The position numbers and the translations under genes are program-made. Shown piece after piece: positions 7,471 through 15,982 of a DNA stretch of 26,675 bases; position 1 is the stretch's first letter; each line of letters starts with the position of its first letter. Below the pieces are notes generated by a model, which saw only the letters and a program-made list of their open reading frames with translations, had not been told where the DNA came from and ran no database searches. Origin of the DNA: an uncultured Bacilli bacterium (GTDB lineage: Bacteria > Bacillota_I > Bacilli_A > RF39 > UBA660); assembly GCA_934183165.1 (NCBI GenBank), contig CAKPRZ010000013.1:1-26675 (forward strand), written 5' to 3'.

Positions 7471-10404
7471 CTAAATAAGTTCAATCTTCTTAACAATCAA
7501 TTGATATTGATCAAATCTTTTTTGAACATCACCGTTTATTAATATGACAGTTCCTTTATCAATTTCCTTATATTTCTCATATTCACTAGGAAAAAGTGTA
7601 ATGTCAGTACTTCCTGTATCATCACTAACTAACATAAAAGCCATTCTATCATTATTTTTAGTTCTTATAACTCTAACTTTATCAATAAGTCCAACAATAT
7701 TAATTCTTTTACCAAAACATTTTTCTATATCTATAATATTCACATAAGGAGTATTTAATTTAGCTTTATGCATAGTGGTAGGATGATTACTTAAATAAAA
7801 GCCAAAGCTTTCTTTTTCTAATGAAAGAAGCATATCACTATTAAATTCTTCTTTTATTTCTATTTCTGGCTTTATAACAAATTCAGGATCTATCTCTTTT
7901 GTCAAAGTAGCATAATTAATTAAATTATCTAAATTATAGTAAAGAGTTTGTTTATTAAATCCAAATACATCAAAACAAGAGGCGTTAATTAATGACTCAA
8001 TTGTTGCTTTATTAACATTTCTTGACAAGATTTTAGAAAAGCAATCAAAAATATCTTTAAATTCAGTATTTCGGCAATTCATAATATCCTTACAAGTCAT
8101 AACACCTACACTTTTAATATTAGAAAGAGGAAAAACAACTCCAGAGTTAGTAACTTCATATTTATTAGTACTTATATTAATATTAGGAAGTAAAATCTTT
8201 ATATCTAGTTTTCTAGCTTCTTTTATATATTCAAGTGTTTTTGATTCATTTCCTATTACAGAAGATAATAAATTACTAAAGAAATATTTAGGATATTTAG
8301 CTTTTAAATAAGCCATCTTGTAAGCAACTATTGCATAACATACGGAATGAGATTTATTAAAGCCATAATTAGCGAAGTTAAGAATCAAATCAAACACTTT
8401 CTTAGCTGTTTCCATACTATAACCGTTTTTAATACTACCATCAATAAATTTTTTCTCTTCACTTTTTAATAAATCGAGTTTTTTCTTACTCATTGCTCTT
8501 CTTAAAATATCAGCTTCTCCAAGACTAAATCCCGCTAATTTAACAGCAATTTGCATAATTTGCTCTTGATAAATAATTATTCCATAAGTAGGTCTTAATA
8601 TATCTTCAAGTGATGTATCTATATATTCTATTTTTTCTTTATTATATTTTCTTCTAATGTAGCTATCTATATTAACTGCAGGACCAGGTCTAAAAAGGGC
8701 AATTGCTGCAAAAATATCATCAATAGTATTTGGTTTTAATTTTCTTAAAAAGTTTTTCATTCCTTCAGATTCAAATTGAAAGATTCCACAAGTATTAGCA
8801 TTTTCGAATATTTTAAGAGCATCTTTATCATCTAAAGGTATTTTAGAAAAATCTACATCTATATGTTCATGAACTTTTACATCATCAATTATATTCATTA
8901 TCGTAGTAAGATTTTTTATCCCTAAAAAGTCCATTTTTAATAGTCCTAACTCTTCTAAGTATTCCATTGTATATCCACTAATATACATATCATCGTTTTT
9001 TATAAGAGGAATAATAGAATCCAAATCTACTCTACTCATTACAATTCCAGCCGCATGTGTTGATGTATGTCTAGGAAACCCTTCTATTAATGATGAAATT
9101 TCATATAATAAAGTTAATTTATCACTACTATCAATAATGTTTTTAAATGAATTATTACTATTATAAAAGTCTTTTAATTTCAACTTAGTAACAGTTGGAA
9201 TACATTTACACAAAGAATCTATAGTTTTTAGTGGTACATTTAATACTCTTCCAACATCTCTAAGTACTAATTTTGCAGCCATAGTACCAAATGTTACAAT
9301 TCCACTAACCTTTTTTTCTCCATATTTTTGTTTTACGTAATCTATAACTTGTTCTCTATAAATATCCGGAAAATCGGTATCAATATCTGGCATAGTTACA
9401 CGTTCAGGATTTAAAAATCTTTCAAATAATAAATCATACTTGATAGGATCTATTTCAGTAATACCTAAAGAATATGCAACTAAAGACCCTGCGGCACTTC
9501 CCCTACCAGGTCCAACTAAAATATTATTTTTTTTGGCATATTTAATAAAATCATAAACTACTAAAAAGTAATTAGAAAATCCCATCTTTTCAATGGTTTC
9601 AAGTTCATACTTTAATCTCAATTTATAATTATTTGGAACATTATCATTAAGTCTTTTAGATAATCCTTTTAAACTAAGCATAGTTAAGTATTGATATGCA
9701 TCTACATTCTCATCAAATACTGGTAATAAATCTAGTCTTTTATCTAATTTAAGATTACACATATCACTAATAATATTAGTATTTTTAATTGATATTTCAC
9801 TTACTAAATCATCTATATTATTAAGTGGATAATTATAGTTATCAGTAAAATTAACATCATCACTTATAGTTTTTCCATCTCTAATCATAAATAAGTATTT
9901 TAAATATTTTGATTGCTTTTTATCAAGGTATAATATTTTATTTATAAAAACTGGTTGGTATTTTTTGGATAATGCTGAGTCTTCTTCAACTCTATTTATA
10001 ACTCCTACGTAGATATCACTATATATATCTTTAATTTCAATATATTTATCTAAACTATCAAAAGGAACAACAGCAATTAAACCATTATTATATTTTATTA
10101 AATCATCTAACGCTATTAATCTTTCACTAATAATTGTGGAAAGTTTAATAAGGGATTTATATCCATCATAATTTTTAGCATATAATAATATTGTTCTATC
10201 ATTATATTTAACATCAAGTCCTATAATTGGTTTTATATCATTATTTAAACATTTATCATAAAATATTTTAGCTGAGGTTAAGTTATCATCGCATATTGCC
10301 ATACTCTTATAGCCTGAATTTTTAGCATACATTATTAAATTATCTATTGATACTAGACTAGATAATAAAGAGTAATTGGTCTTTATATATAAATTAGTGA
10401 ACAT
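7471..10404 (-). CDS. dnaE: DNA polymerase III alpha subunit, DnaE type
   Basis: This is a replicative DNA polymerase of family C. The 977 residues hold an N-terminal PHP domain, a palm with the acidic cluster PDIDTDF (residues 339-345), fingers with GRGSAAGS and GFPRHTSTHAAGIV, and a helix-hairpin-helix region. The protein ends directly after the OB-fold (from about residue 895). It lacks an extra C-terminal tau-binding domain and is shorter than typical E. coli or B. subtilis DnaE, similar to Mollicute proteins. The PHP metal ligands look lost: the first motif reads YIKTNYS instead of the HxH pattern, and DDN stands in place of DDH. In low-GC Gram-positives DnaE usually extends RNA primers while PolC does bulk synthesis. 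Strong GAGGAGGG site at the start. Confidence 0.96.
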   Translation of the reverse strand: MFTNLYIKTNYSLLSSLVSIDNLIMYAKNSGYKSMAICDDNLTSAKIFYDKCLNNDIKPIIGLDVKYNDRTILLYAKNYDGYKSLIKLSTIISERLIALDDLIKYNNGLIAVVPFDSLDKYIEIKDIYSDIYVGVINRVEEDSALSKKYQPVFINKILYLDKKQSKYLKYLFMIRDGKTISDDVNFTDNYNYPLNNIDDLVSEISIKNTNIISDMCNLKLDKRLDLLPVFDENVDAYQYLTMLSLKGLSKRLNDNVPNNYKLRLKYELETIEKMGFSNYFLVVYDFIKYAKKNNILVGPGRGSAAGSLVAYSLGITEIDPIKYDLLFERFLNPERVTMPDIDTDFPDIYREQVIDYVKQKYGEKKVSGIVTFGTMAAKLVLRDVGRVLNVPLKTIDSLCKCIPTVTKLKLKDFYNSNNSFKNIIDSSDKLTLLYEISSLIEGFPRHTSTHAAGIVMSRVDLDSIIPLIKNDDMYISGYTMEYLEELGLLKMDFLGIKNLTTIMNIIDDVKVHEHIDVDFSKIPLDDKDALKIFENANTCGIFQFESEGMKNFLRKLKPNTIDDIFAAIALFRPGPAVNIDSYIRRKYNKEKIEYIDTSLEDILRPTYGIIIYQEQIMQIAVKLAGFSLGEADILRRAMSKKKLDLLKSEEKKFIDGSIKNGYSMETAKKVFDLILNFANYGFNKSHSVCYAIVAYKMAYLKAKYPKYFFSNLLSSVIGNESKTLEYIKEARKLDIKILLPNINISTNKYEVTNSGVVFPLSNIKSVGVMTCKDIMNCRNTEFKDIFDCFSKILSRNVNKATIESLINASCFDVFGFNKQTLYYNLDNLINYATLTKEIDPEFVIKPEIEIKEEFNSDMLLSLEKESFGFYLSNHPTTMHKAKLNTPYVNIIDIEKCFGKRINIVGLIDKVRVIRTKNNDRMAFMLVSDDTGSTDITLFPSEYEKYKEIDKGTVILINGDVQKRFDQYQLIVKKIELI

Positions 10405-10461
10405 AACTATCCCTCCTCATCTATAATATACCATATTTTCATATTTTAAATCACAAAATAT

Positions 10462-10490
10462 TTGACTATTTACAAATAATATGTTAAAGT
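10462..10490 (+). promoter_or_regulatory. Promoter of rpmB
   Basis: TTGACT (10462-10467) and TAAAGT (10485-10490) are separated by 17 bp, about 40 nt before the rpmB start. Confidence 0.65.
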
Positions 10491-10529
10491 TAATAAGCGA
10501 AACAAATTGTATTAAAGGAGGAATCTTTA

Positions 10530-10715
10530 ATGGCTATAAATATAACTGGTAGAAAACCAAATTGTAAAGCAAGAAATAGATCACATGCTTTAAATAAAAC
10601 TAACCGTAAACAAAAATTAAATCTTCAAATCGTTAGATTAGCTGATGGAAGAAGAGTTAGAATCAGTAGTAAAGAAAAAAAAGCAATCTTCAAAGACGAA
10701 AAAATAGCAGCTTAA
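10530..10715 (+). CDS. rpmB: 50S ribosomal protein L28
   Basis: This 61-residue basic protein of the large subunit starts at an ATG behind AAAGGAGG. It shows the L28 signature ITGRK, RSHALNKTNRKQKLNLQIVR and GRRVRISSKEKK. No zinc cysteine pairs are present. It forms a single-gene unit with its own promoter and a terminator that starts inside its stop codon, and diverges from dnaE. Confidence 0.96.
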   Translation: MAINITGRKPNCKARNRSHALNKTNRKQKLNLQIVRLADGRRVRISSKEKKAIFKDEKIAA

Positions 10716-10733
10716 TGTGAAGCTGTTTTTTTT
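10706..10733 (+). terminator. Terminator of rpmB
   Basis: The stem CAGCTT/AAGCTG (10708-10713 and 10720-10725) with a 6-nt loop is followed by eight T. The stop codon lies in the stem. Confidence 0.85.
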
Positions 10734-10737
10734 ATTG

Positions 10738-11214
10738 CTATTTTTCGAACTTTAATTTAATTGCATCTCTATAAATTTGTTTTACTTCATTTCTTATATT
10801 TTCATTTTCAATAAATAAATTTTTCATCATAACTCCACTATTAATTTCCAAAACCAAGTATTTATTATCAAATGTTTTTATTATATCAACAGAGCAAAAA
10901 CAAATATCAATGTTTTTAGTTAGTTTTTTCATTATATTTTCTATTTCAATTTGTATATCTTTATCAATTTCAAAAGATACTTTAGCACCATTTGATAAAT
11001 TGAATTTCCAACCATATTGATACATTTCATTATTTTTTAAAATAATATTTTTATCTTTTCCATCATAATTTTTAAAATATTCATAATTATATTTAAGTAG
11101 TAGTTCCTTTATAGTTAATACTCCATCCCCATAGATGATTGGTAGACTTTTCTTATAAATTAATCTAATATTATTATTTAACACTATTACTCTGTATTCA
11201 TTTTCTAATATCAT
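10738..11214 (-). CDS. C-terminal half of an ATP-grasp protein (truncated, possible pseudogene)
   Basis: The 158 residues match only the second half of an ATP-grasp fold. EYRVIVLNN, a GDGVLTIKELL segment, WKFNLSNGAKV and the metal/ATP-binding SVDII...LVLEINSGVMM occur in family order. ATP-grasp enzymes ligate carboxylates to amines or thiols using ATP, and need the N-terminal and ATP-lid parts that are absent here. The preceding 80 bases contain stops in frame and no further homologous sequence, so the gene is 5'-truncated. No ribosome binding site precedes the ATG. A TATAAT ends 8 nt upstream, so a leaderless transcript is conceivable. A decaying gene is at least as likely as a functional small protein. 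Confidence 0.6.
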   Translation of the reverse strand: MILENEYRVIVLNNNIRLIYKKSLPIIYGDGVLTIKELLLKYNYEYFKNYDGKDKNIILKNNEMYQYGWKFNLSNGAKVSFEIDKDIQIEIENIMKKLTKNIDICFCSVDIIKTFDNKYLVLEINSGVMMKNLFIENENIRNEVKQIYRDAIKLKFEK

Positions 11215-11297
11215 TATAAACGATTATATCAAATTTTCATTTAAAATAGTTTGATTTTATTATACAATATAAATAATAGGAAGGTAGTTGGTTTTAA

Positions 11298-12824
11298 ATG
11301 AAAAAAAATAGAAAAATTTTAATAACAAGCATGATATGTATAGCTATTGTATTAATTGCATCAGGAACCGTAATTAATTACAAAGGTAAAAAGAATTTGA
11401 ACAATGCTTCTAAAAAAGAGCCTAGTATAAATTCAGTTAAAATAACAGGAAATAGTATTTTAGCTGAAGAATACAATAATGATGGTGATAACAAACTTGT
11501 TTATAATACTTATATATACCCTTACTTAGAATATTCTAGCGCTAAAGAGAACAAAACTAAAATTTTAAATGCCGATGGAAAAGTTTTATTTACTTTAGAT
11601 GGAGATAGTTCAAAACATGAAATTCATTATATTGGTGATGGATATTTTGCTAGCACAAATAATAAAAATGATGGATACGAAACAATTAAAATAATTGATT
11701 ATAAAGGTAATCAAAAAACATTTAATATAGGATTTTATTCAACTTTTTATTACCAAGATGGTATCTTATACTATTCATATAGCAAATCAAAAGATAAAAT
11801 GATAAACTATAGTACTAGAGCATATGATTTAAAAAAAGACAAAGTATTATGGGATGTTAATGGAACTAACCCTTTTGTTTTAGAAAATGGAAAAATAGTT
11901 CTTCAAAAAGATAACAATGTTGGCAACTATATTAACGATGATATAGTTGTTGATAAAAATTCTGGAAAAACATTAGTCAAAGCAAACAAAGGTGATGAAA
12001 AATTATATACAACAGAAAGTTGTTACTACAGAGTAACAAAAAGTAAAATTGAGGTATATGACTATGATAATAATAAGTTATCTTCATTTGACCTTGTTAA
12101 TAATGATAAATATCAATATTCATTAGTTGAAATTCTTAGTACTGGTGGTTTTGTCATTAATATATATCAAAAAGATAATTATAATAGTGAGCAATATAAA
12201 GTTTATAATAAAAAAGGAAAAGAAATATTGTCAATTAAAGGAAAAAAAATGAAAGCAAATAGTATATATACATACGTTTTTGATGGTGGTATTTCTACTA
12301 AAAATTCTTCTCCTAAGTATTCAATTTTAACTGATAAAACTGGTGTTTATGAGCCTTCATACATAATATTTGATGATGATACTATTGAAAAAATATATGA
12401 TGTAGAAATATTTAAAAATTATGTTATAGGATATGAAAAAGAAGGTAGAGACACACCGAAAATTATAAACTTAACCACAAAAAAAGTATCAACTATTAAA
12501 GAAAAATTAATAACAACTTACATTGAAAGCCCTAAAAATAATACTTATTTTGCAATACATAATTATGATTTTAAACATACAGGTATATATGATGGTGAAT
12601 TAAATAAAATATATGAAACTACAAATTCTATAAAAGCTGTTAATGATGAATATTTTTTAGAAACAGATTATAAAGGAGAAAAGTCAATATATTATTTAGT
12701 TAATGTTAAAACTTTAGAAAAAAATAAACTTACTACCAATGGAGCATATAGTTTTAATACAGAAAACAATTTAGTAACACATACTTTTGAAGGTAAAAAG
12801 CAATTCCTTTATAAATTCAAATAA
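11298..12824 (+). CDS. Membrane-anchored beta-propeller-like extracellular protein
   Basis: This 508-residue protein starts MKKNRK and has one hydrophobic segment at about residues 7-25 without a lipobox, so it is either anchored or secreted. The rest is a run of short beta-strand repeats with turns such as NADGKVLF, DYKGNQKTF, DLKKDKVLW, DKNSGKTLV, NKKGKEILS and DKTGVYEPS. These resemble blades of PQQ/WD40-like propellers. No catalytic motif is visible. An AGGAAGG site precedes the ATG and a strong hairpin follows, so it is a single-gene unit. It might bind ligands or other proteins at the cell surface; no specific role can be given. Confidence 0.75.
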   Translation: MKKNRKILITSMICIAIVLIASGTVINYKGKKNLNNASKKEPSINSVKITGNSILAEEYNNDGDNKLVYNTYIYPYLEYSSAKENKTKILNADGKVLFTLDGDSSKHEIHYIGDGYFASTNNKNDGYETIKIIDYKGNQKTFNIGFYSTFYYQDGILYYSYSKSKDKMINYSTRAYDLKKDKVLWDVNGTNPFVLENGKIVLQKDNNVGNYINDDIVVDKNSGKTLVKANKGDEKLYTTESCYYRVTKSKIEVYDYDNNKLSSFDLVNNDKYQYSLVEILSTGGFVINIYQKDNYNSEQYKVYNKKGKEILSIKGKKMKANSIYTYVFDGGISTKNSSPKYSILTDKTGVYEPSYIIFDDDTIEKIYDVEIFKNYVIGYEKEGRDTPKIINLTTKKVSTIKEKLITTYIESPKNNTYFAIHNYDFKHTGIYDGELNKIYETTNSIKAVNDEYFLETDYKGEKSIYYLVNVKTLEKNKLTTNGAYSFNTENNLVTHTFEGKKQFLYKFK

Positions 12825-12846
12825 TACTTATATTAAAATTAAAATG

Positions 12847-12878
12847 AAAACACATAATATCTTTATATTGTGTGTTTT
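12847..12878 (+). terminator. Strong hairpin after the propeller-like gene
   Basis: A 14-bp stem (one G-T pair), 12847-12860 with 12865-12878, and a CTTT loop. The 3' arm ends in TTTT and is followed by a T-rich stretch. Confidence 0.75.
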
Positions 12879-12928
12879 ATACTTTTATGATACAATATTT
12901 CCAATTTAACTAGTTAGGGGGATTTATT

Positions 12929-13768
12929 ATGGATATGGACAATTTTAAGTCAAACTTAAGTAATAATTATTTCAAAAACAATTCAATTACAGTATCAACT
13001 ACGAAAGCAAAAGAAGTATTACAAGAATTAAAGTCTATTTTAGAATATGATGAAGATGAAAATAAAGATGAAAATTCTATTTCCTTATATGATGTTCTAA
13101 AGGTAATGAGAGAAAAAACAGAAGAAGAGACATTATTAGATATAAAATTAAAGAAAACCATATATGATGCATACTATCCTAAAATGTCTTTAGCAGATAT
13201 AGTTTTAGCAGATATAGAAAAAGATTATGAAAACGGTGAACTAATCATTCGTGGTGCTAGAATAAAAGGAACTTTTATTAAACAAAACGGTGACCTAATT
13301 CTAAAGAGTAACAATTATTATCCTTTTCAAGACATTCTTTATAAATGTGGTGATGCGATATCAAAAAGATATGATGAATTTATGGAAAATACAAGTTTTT
13401 ATCGTGATCGTATGACTATGACCAATGTACGATCAACAAATTCTTCTTTCAGAATCAATAGTGATGATGAATTTTTATCTTTTGGAGATGGAATGGTATT
13501 TGAATTAAAGACAACAATTGAAGGTAAAAGGGAATATATGTTGGATTGTAATTCATATAATCTTGCCTCTTTTTTTGAAGATAATGAATATGAATTATTC
13601 AACAAAATATTTGTAAAAATAGATGATTGTCCAAAATGGTCTCATAAAGATTTGTATAAAATCAGAAAGAGACAATTAAAAAGGCAACAAGAGTTAGAAC
13701 GAAAAGAAATGAAAAAGCAAAAAAGATTAGCACTTGTCAAAAAATTAAATCCATTTAGAAAAAAATAA
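12929..13768 (+). CDS. Cytosolic protein of unknown function with basic tail
   Basis: This 279-residue protein has no signal or membrane segment. The first ~100 residues are acidic and helical. The middle part (about 105-225) looks mixed alpha/beta, with LIIRGARIKGTFIKQNGDLIL and FSFGD-like turns. The last ~40 residues form a strongly basic helix (KRQLKRQQELERKEMKKQKR) that could bind nucleic acid or membrane. I do not recognise the family. It has a TTAGGGGG site and is the first gene of a plus-strand run of orphan genes at the border of the accessory region. Confidence 0.7.
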   Translation: MDMDNFKSNLSNNYFKNNSITVSTTKAKEVLQELKSILEYDEDENKDENSISLYDVLKVMREKTEEETLLDIKLKKTIYDAYYPKMSLADIVLADIEKDYENGELIIRGARIKGTFIKQNGDLILKSNNYYPFQDILYKCGDAISKRYDEFMENTSFYRDRMTMTNVRSTNSSFRINSDDEFLSFGDGMVFELKTTIEGKREYMLDCNSYNLASFFEDNEYELFNKIFVKIDDCPKWSHKDLYKIRKRQLKRQQELERKEMKKQKRLALVKKLNPFRKK

Positions 13769-13886
13769 AATCATTGTCACTATTTACCACTTCGTAAATA
13801 ACATTTAAACATTCTACCCTACTCTTATCTAAAGTCAATTATTAAATCAAGTTGTTATATAGTACATAGTACAAAGGAGAATTAAT

Positions 13887-14465
13887 ATGAAATTAAAAGT
13901 TAATCAAACAACCGAAAAAGTAACCAGTTTTTTTATGGAATCATTAAAATATTATGGAAAAGAAATTACTTTACAATCAAATCAACACTTTAGCATTGAT
14001 AAAGTTGTTAATAAACAAAAAGAAAAGCAAGGAGAATATAATTATCATATACAATACGGATTTCCTTGTTCCGGATGCGTAAGTATGAATTTTAGTTATT
14101 CTAAAGAAAACGGTTCTTTCTCTATAGATAAAATTACTGTTTATGCTCCACCTGCAGATAAAGAAATGATAATAACAAATTTTGCTTCACAAGAACAAAG
14201 TGATGAATTTAATATAAGTGCACATTTAGGAATTGATATGGAAACAGAAGAACATAAAAATATAAATTCAATTACAAATAATCCTAATGCTTTAAAGATG
14301 CTAGAAATTGCTGTTAATGATTTAGATAAAGCAACAATCCTTGGTGAATGTAGAATTGTTGCGCCAATGGGAAGTGATTTAATACCATGCACTAACAGCA
14401 CAAATCACCCACTAAATAAAGAAAAAGTGTATAAACATAATTCAAATTTATCTTTTAACGATTAA
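13887..14465 (+). CDS. Protein of unknown function
   Basis: This 192-residue soluble protein has no signal peptide. It has an N-terminal mixed region and a FPCSGCVSM segment with two close cysteines (about residues 61-64). The C-terminal third contains AVNDLDKATILGECRIVAPMG and ends in Asn-rich, probably disordered sequence. An AAAGGAGAA site precedes the ATG. It is 19 nt upstream of the next gene and so probably shares a transcript with it. No family recognised. Confidence 0.65.
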   Translation: MKLKVNQTTEKVTSFFMESLKYYGKEITLQSNQHFSIDKVVNKQKEKQGEYNYHIQYGFPCSGCVSMNFSYSKENGSFSIDKITVYAPPADKEMIITNFASQEQSDEFNISAHLGIDMETEEHKNINSITNNPNALKMLEIAVNDLDKATILGECRIVAPMGSDLIPCTNSTNHPLNKEKVYKHNSNLSFND

Positions 14466-14484
14466 CAAAACGGAGGATCCTTAA

Positions 14485-15477
14485 ATGAAAGAAAAATATT
14501 TAACATTAGAGCAAAATACATGTGCGGCCAGAATTTTTTTAAATACTTTTGGTTTTATATTGGAAGATGCTCAAGAAATCAACGAATTTTCAAAAATTAA
14601 AATATATGATAAATCAATGAATGAAGTTGGACAATTATATTTTGATAATAGAAAAGTAATGATGACAGCAAAAGACAATAATAAATGCCTAATGGCAAGC
14701 TATGATATTGCAAAGTTATTTAGATTGATTGATACAGAGTGTGATAATGCCCTATTTGCAAAATGGTCTAGTAAAATTAATTTTCAAATTAAAAATAATA
14801 ATGACTATAATATAAATGGTGAATTTTTGATTGACAATGTTGCTGATTCTCAATTTGGTATTTCTTGTCAATGTCACCCTTTAATAAATATAAACTTATC
14901 TAACAAGGCGGATATAAATTTAAAACTTTTAAGAAACGGCTGTGTTTTTTACTTTGAATTCGATACAGAAAATTACAATGAAACTATAGAATTTAACATA
15001 ATCTCCGAATATATTCGTCATGTTATAAAAAAAGGAAAACTCAATCAAGAAGGTTACTGTTCCTATAAAAAATATATTGGTATTTTTAATGCTGCTGAAG
15101 CAGGAGAAAATAAAGATAAGTTACTTGTTTTTTTAACTGAAGAACAAAATGAAGAAATTTTGAACTACAAAAGTGAGTTAGTTCATAAAGCTGATAGTAA
15201 TGACTATATGAAAATGAATATTCAAAGAGGCTTATTGATGCAGAAACTAGATAATGATATGCTAGGAAAAATACAATTATTAAGACAGATATTAACAATA
15301 GATGGTGTATCTATACTAGATAATTTAATAAGTATTTGTTATGATAATTATACAGATGAAGAATTAGTTGCTTTATTAGGAACTAAAAGACCTGCTGTTG
15401 TTTATCAAAATGGCGCAGAAAATTTAACTAATTCCTATTTTGGGATAGGAACAAAAAACAAATTTTTATCATTATAG
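14485..15477 (+). CDS. Protein of unknown function
   Basis: This 330-residue soluble protein has a CGGAGGATCC ribosome binding region. It has a helical start (TLEQNTCAARIFLNTFG), a beta-rich middle, and a helical C-terminal part with YTDEELVALLGTKRPAVVYQ. No catalytic signature, signal peptide or membrane helix is seen. It lies between the 192-residue orphan gene (19 nt upstream) and a small split gene (23 nt downstream), suggesting an operon of at least three genes. The family is unknown to me, and the location next to toxin-antitoxin and Fic genes suggests accessory DNA. Confidence 0.65.
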   Translation: MKEKYLTLEQNTCAARIFLNTFGFILEDAQEINEFSKIKIYDKSMNEVGQLYFDNRKVMMTAKDNNKCLMASYDIAKLFRLIDTECDNALFAKWSSKINFQIKNNNDYNINGEFLIDNVADSQFGISCQCHPLININLSNKADINLKLLRNGCVFYFEFDTENYNETIEFNIISEYIRHVIKKGKLNQEGYCSYKKYIGIFNAAEAGENKDKLLVFLTEEQNEEILNYKSELVHKADSNDYMKMNIQRGLLMQKLDNDMLGKIQLLRQILTIDGVSILDNLISICYDNYTDEELVALLGTKRPAVVYQNGAENLTNSYFGIGTKNKFLSL

Positions 15478-15500
15478 CAATTAAAAACAAGGATGTTTGT

Positions 15501-15739
15501 ATGACTATAGTACAAACAGAAAGATTTTATGAACAAGATGAAAAAAATACAACATATCACAAAATAAAGAATTGTTAACCTGGTTAACACAAGCGATTAC
15601 AAACGGATATAATTCTTTTGTTGATACAAAAAATTTACAAGAACTTATAGATAATATCGTCTATTGGTATGAAATAAAATATCCAGAACGTGAAATGGAA
15701 TTTTATGAATTATTATATAATTTTAAATGGAACGTTTGA
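15501..15739 (+). pseudogene. Small gene split by a -1 frame change at an A7 run
   Basis: An ATG at 15501, about 8 nt behind AAGGA, opens a frame of 25 codons that stops at 15576-15578. The -1 frame, open from 15542 to the TGA at 15737-15739, continues with a well-formed peptide: LLTWLTQAI, GYNSFVD, NLQELIDNIVYWYEIKYPER. Joining both frames at the A run (15541-15547) gives about 78 residues, helical and acidic. The bases A AAA AAT at 15542-15548 are in the correct phase for a -1 ribosomal slip. Either the gene carries an indel, the assembly is off by one A, or it is expressed by programmed frameshifting. The start lies 23 nt after the preceding stop. Confidence 0.65.
15573..15589. repeat. Perfect 8-bp inverted repeat with 1-bp centre
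   Basis: TGTTAACC and GGTTAACA flank a single T, inside the split gene and overlapping the stop of its first frame. It could be a protein-binding site. It lies ~24 nt beyond the slippery site, farther than normal for a frameshift stimulator. Confidence 0.5.
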
Positions 15740-15778
15740 TGTGGATGACGTCCTCCAATCTTAAAAGAGAAAGGAGGT
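15716..15778 (+). promoter_or_regulatory. Leader of the toxin-like gene: -10 box and sequestered ribosome binding site
   Basis: A perfect TATAAT (15716-15721) without a good -35 would start a leader near 15728. The leader contains CCTCC (15752-15756), able to pair with GGAGG (15773-15777) inside the very strong AAAGGAGGT site. Ribosome binding site sequestration in the leader is common in type I toxin mRNAs. The structure has only 5 bp as seen by eye. Confidence 0.45.
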
Positions 15779-15786
15779 AGATAAAG

Positions 15787-15879
15787 ATGAAAACTAAGGA
15801 TTTTACAATAAAAGCTCTAAAACTCATTGCTATCATTTTGTTGCTTTCTGCCTTACCGGTGTTATCAATAAAAAAATAG
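15787..15879 (+). CDS. 30-residue hydrophobic peptide, candidate type I toxin
   Basis: The ATG lies 9 nt behind AAAGGAGGT. The peptide has a charged N-terminus (MKTKDFTIK), one hydrophobic helix at residues 11-28 (LKLIAIILLLSALPVLSI) and a KK end, the build of small membrane-acting type I toxins such as those of the TxpA/BsrG kind. I do not recognise a named family. It uses CTC, ATC, GCC, CCG and GTG codons, which are unusual in this AT-rich window and hint at acquisition. A convergent antisense transcript with its own promoter and terminator overlaps its 3' end. Alternative: an unrelated small membrane peptide or a leader peptide. Confidence 0.6.
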   Translation: MKTKDFTIKALKLIAIILLLSALPVLSIKK

Positions 15880-15905
15880 ACACTCTTCAGTATTGATAGA
15901 GTGTC
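15869..15905 (-). terminator. Terminator of the antisense RNA
   Basis: The stem GACACTCT/AGAGTGTC (15879-15886 and 15898-15905) is followed on the minus strand by TA and seven T (complement of 15870-15876). On the plus strand the same hairpin lies directly at the peptide's stop codon but has no good T run. Confidence 0.8.
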
Positions 15906-15925
15906 AATTATCTTAAACTAGAGAC

Positions 15926-15962
15926 GACATTCACTTGCAAAATTGAATGTTCTTCTTTTTTA
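15926..15962 (+). terminator. Terminator of the toxin-like mRNA
   Basis: The stem ACATTCA/TGAATGT (15927-15933 and 15944-15950), extendable by a G-T pair, has a 10-nt loop and is followed by TCTTCTTTTTTA on the plus strand. Confidence 0.7.
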
Positions 15963-15982
15963 TTTTATGCAAGTTTTCTTGC

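Noticed and set aside
15573..15589. Inverted repeat as stimulator of -1 frameshifting
   Set aside because: It lies about 24 nt past the slippery heptamer, farther than usual stimulatory hairpins, so I list it only as an inverted repeat.
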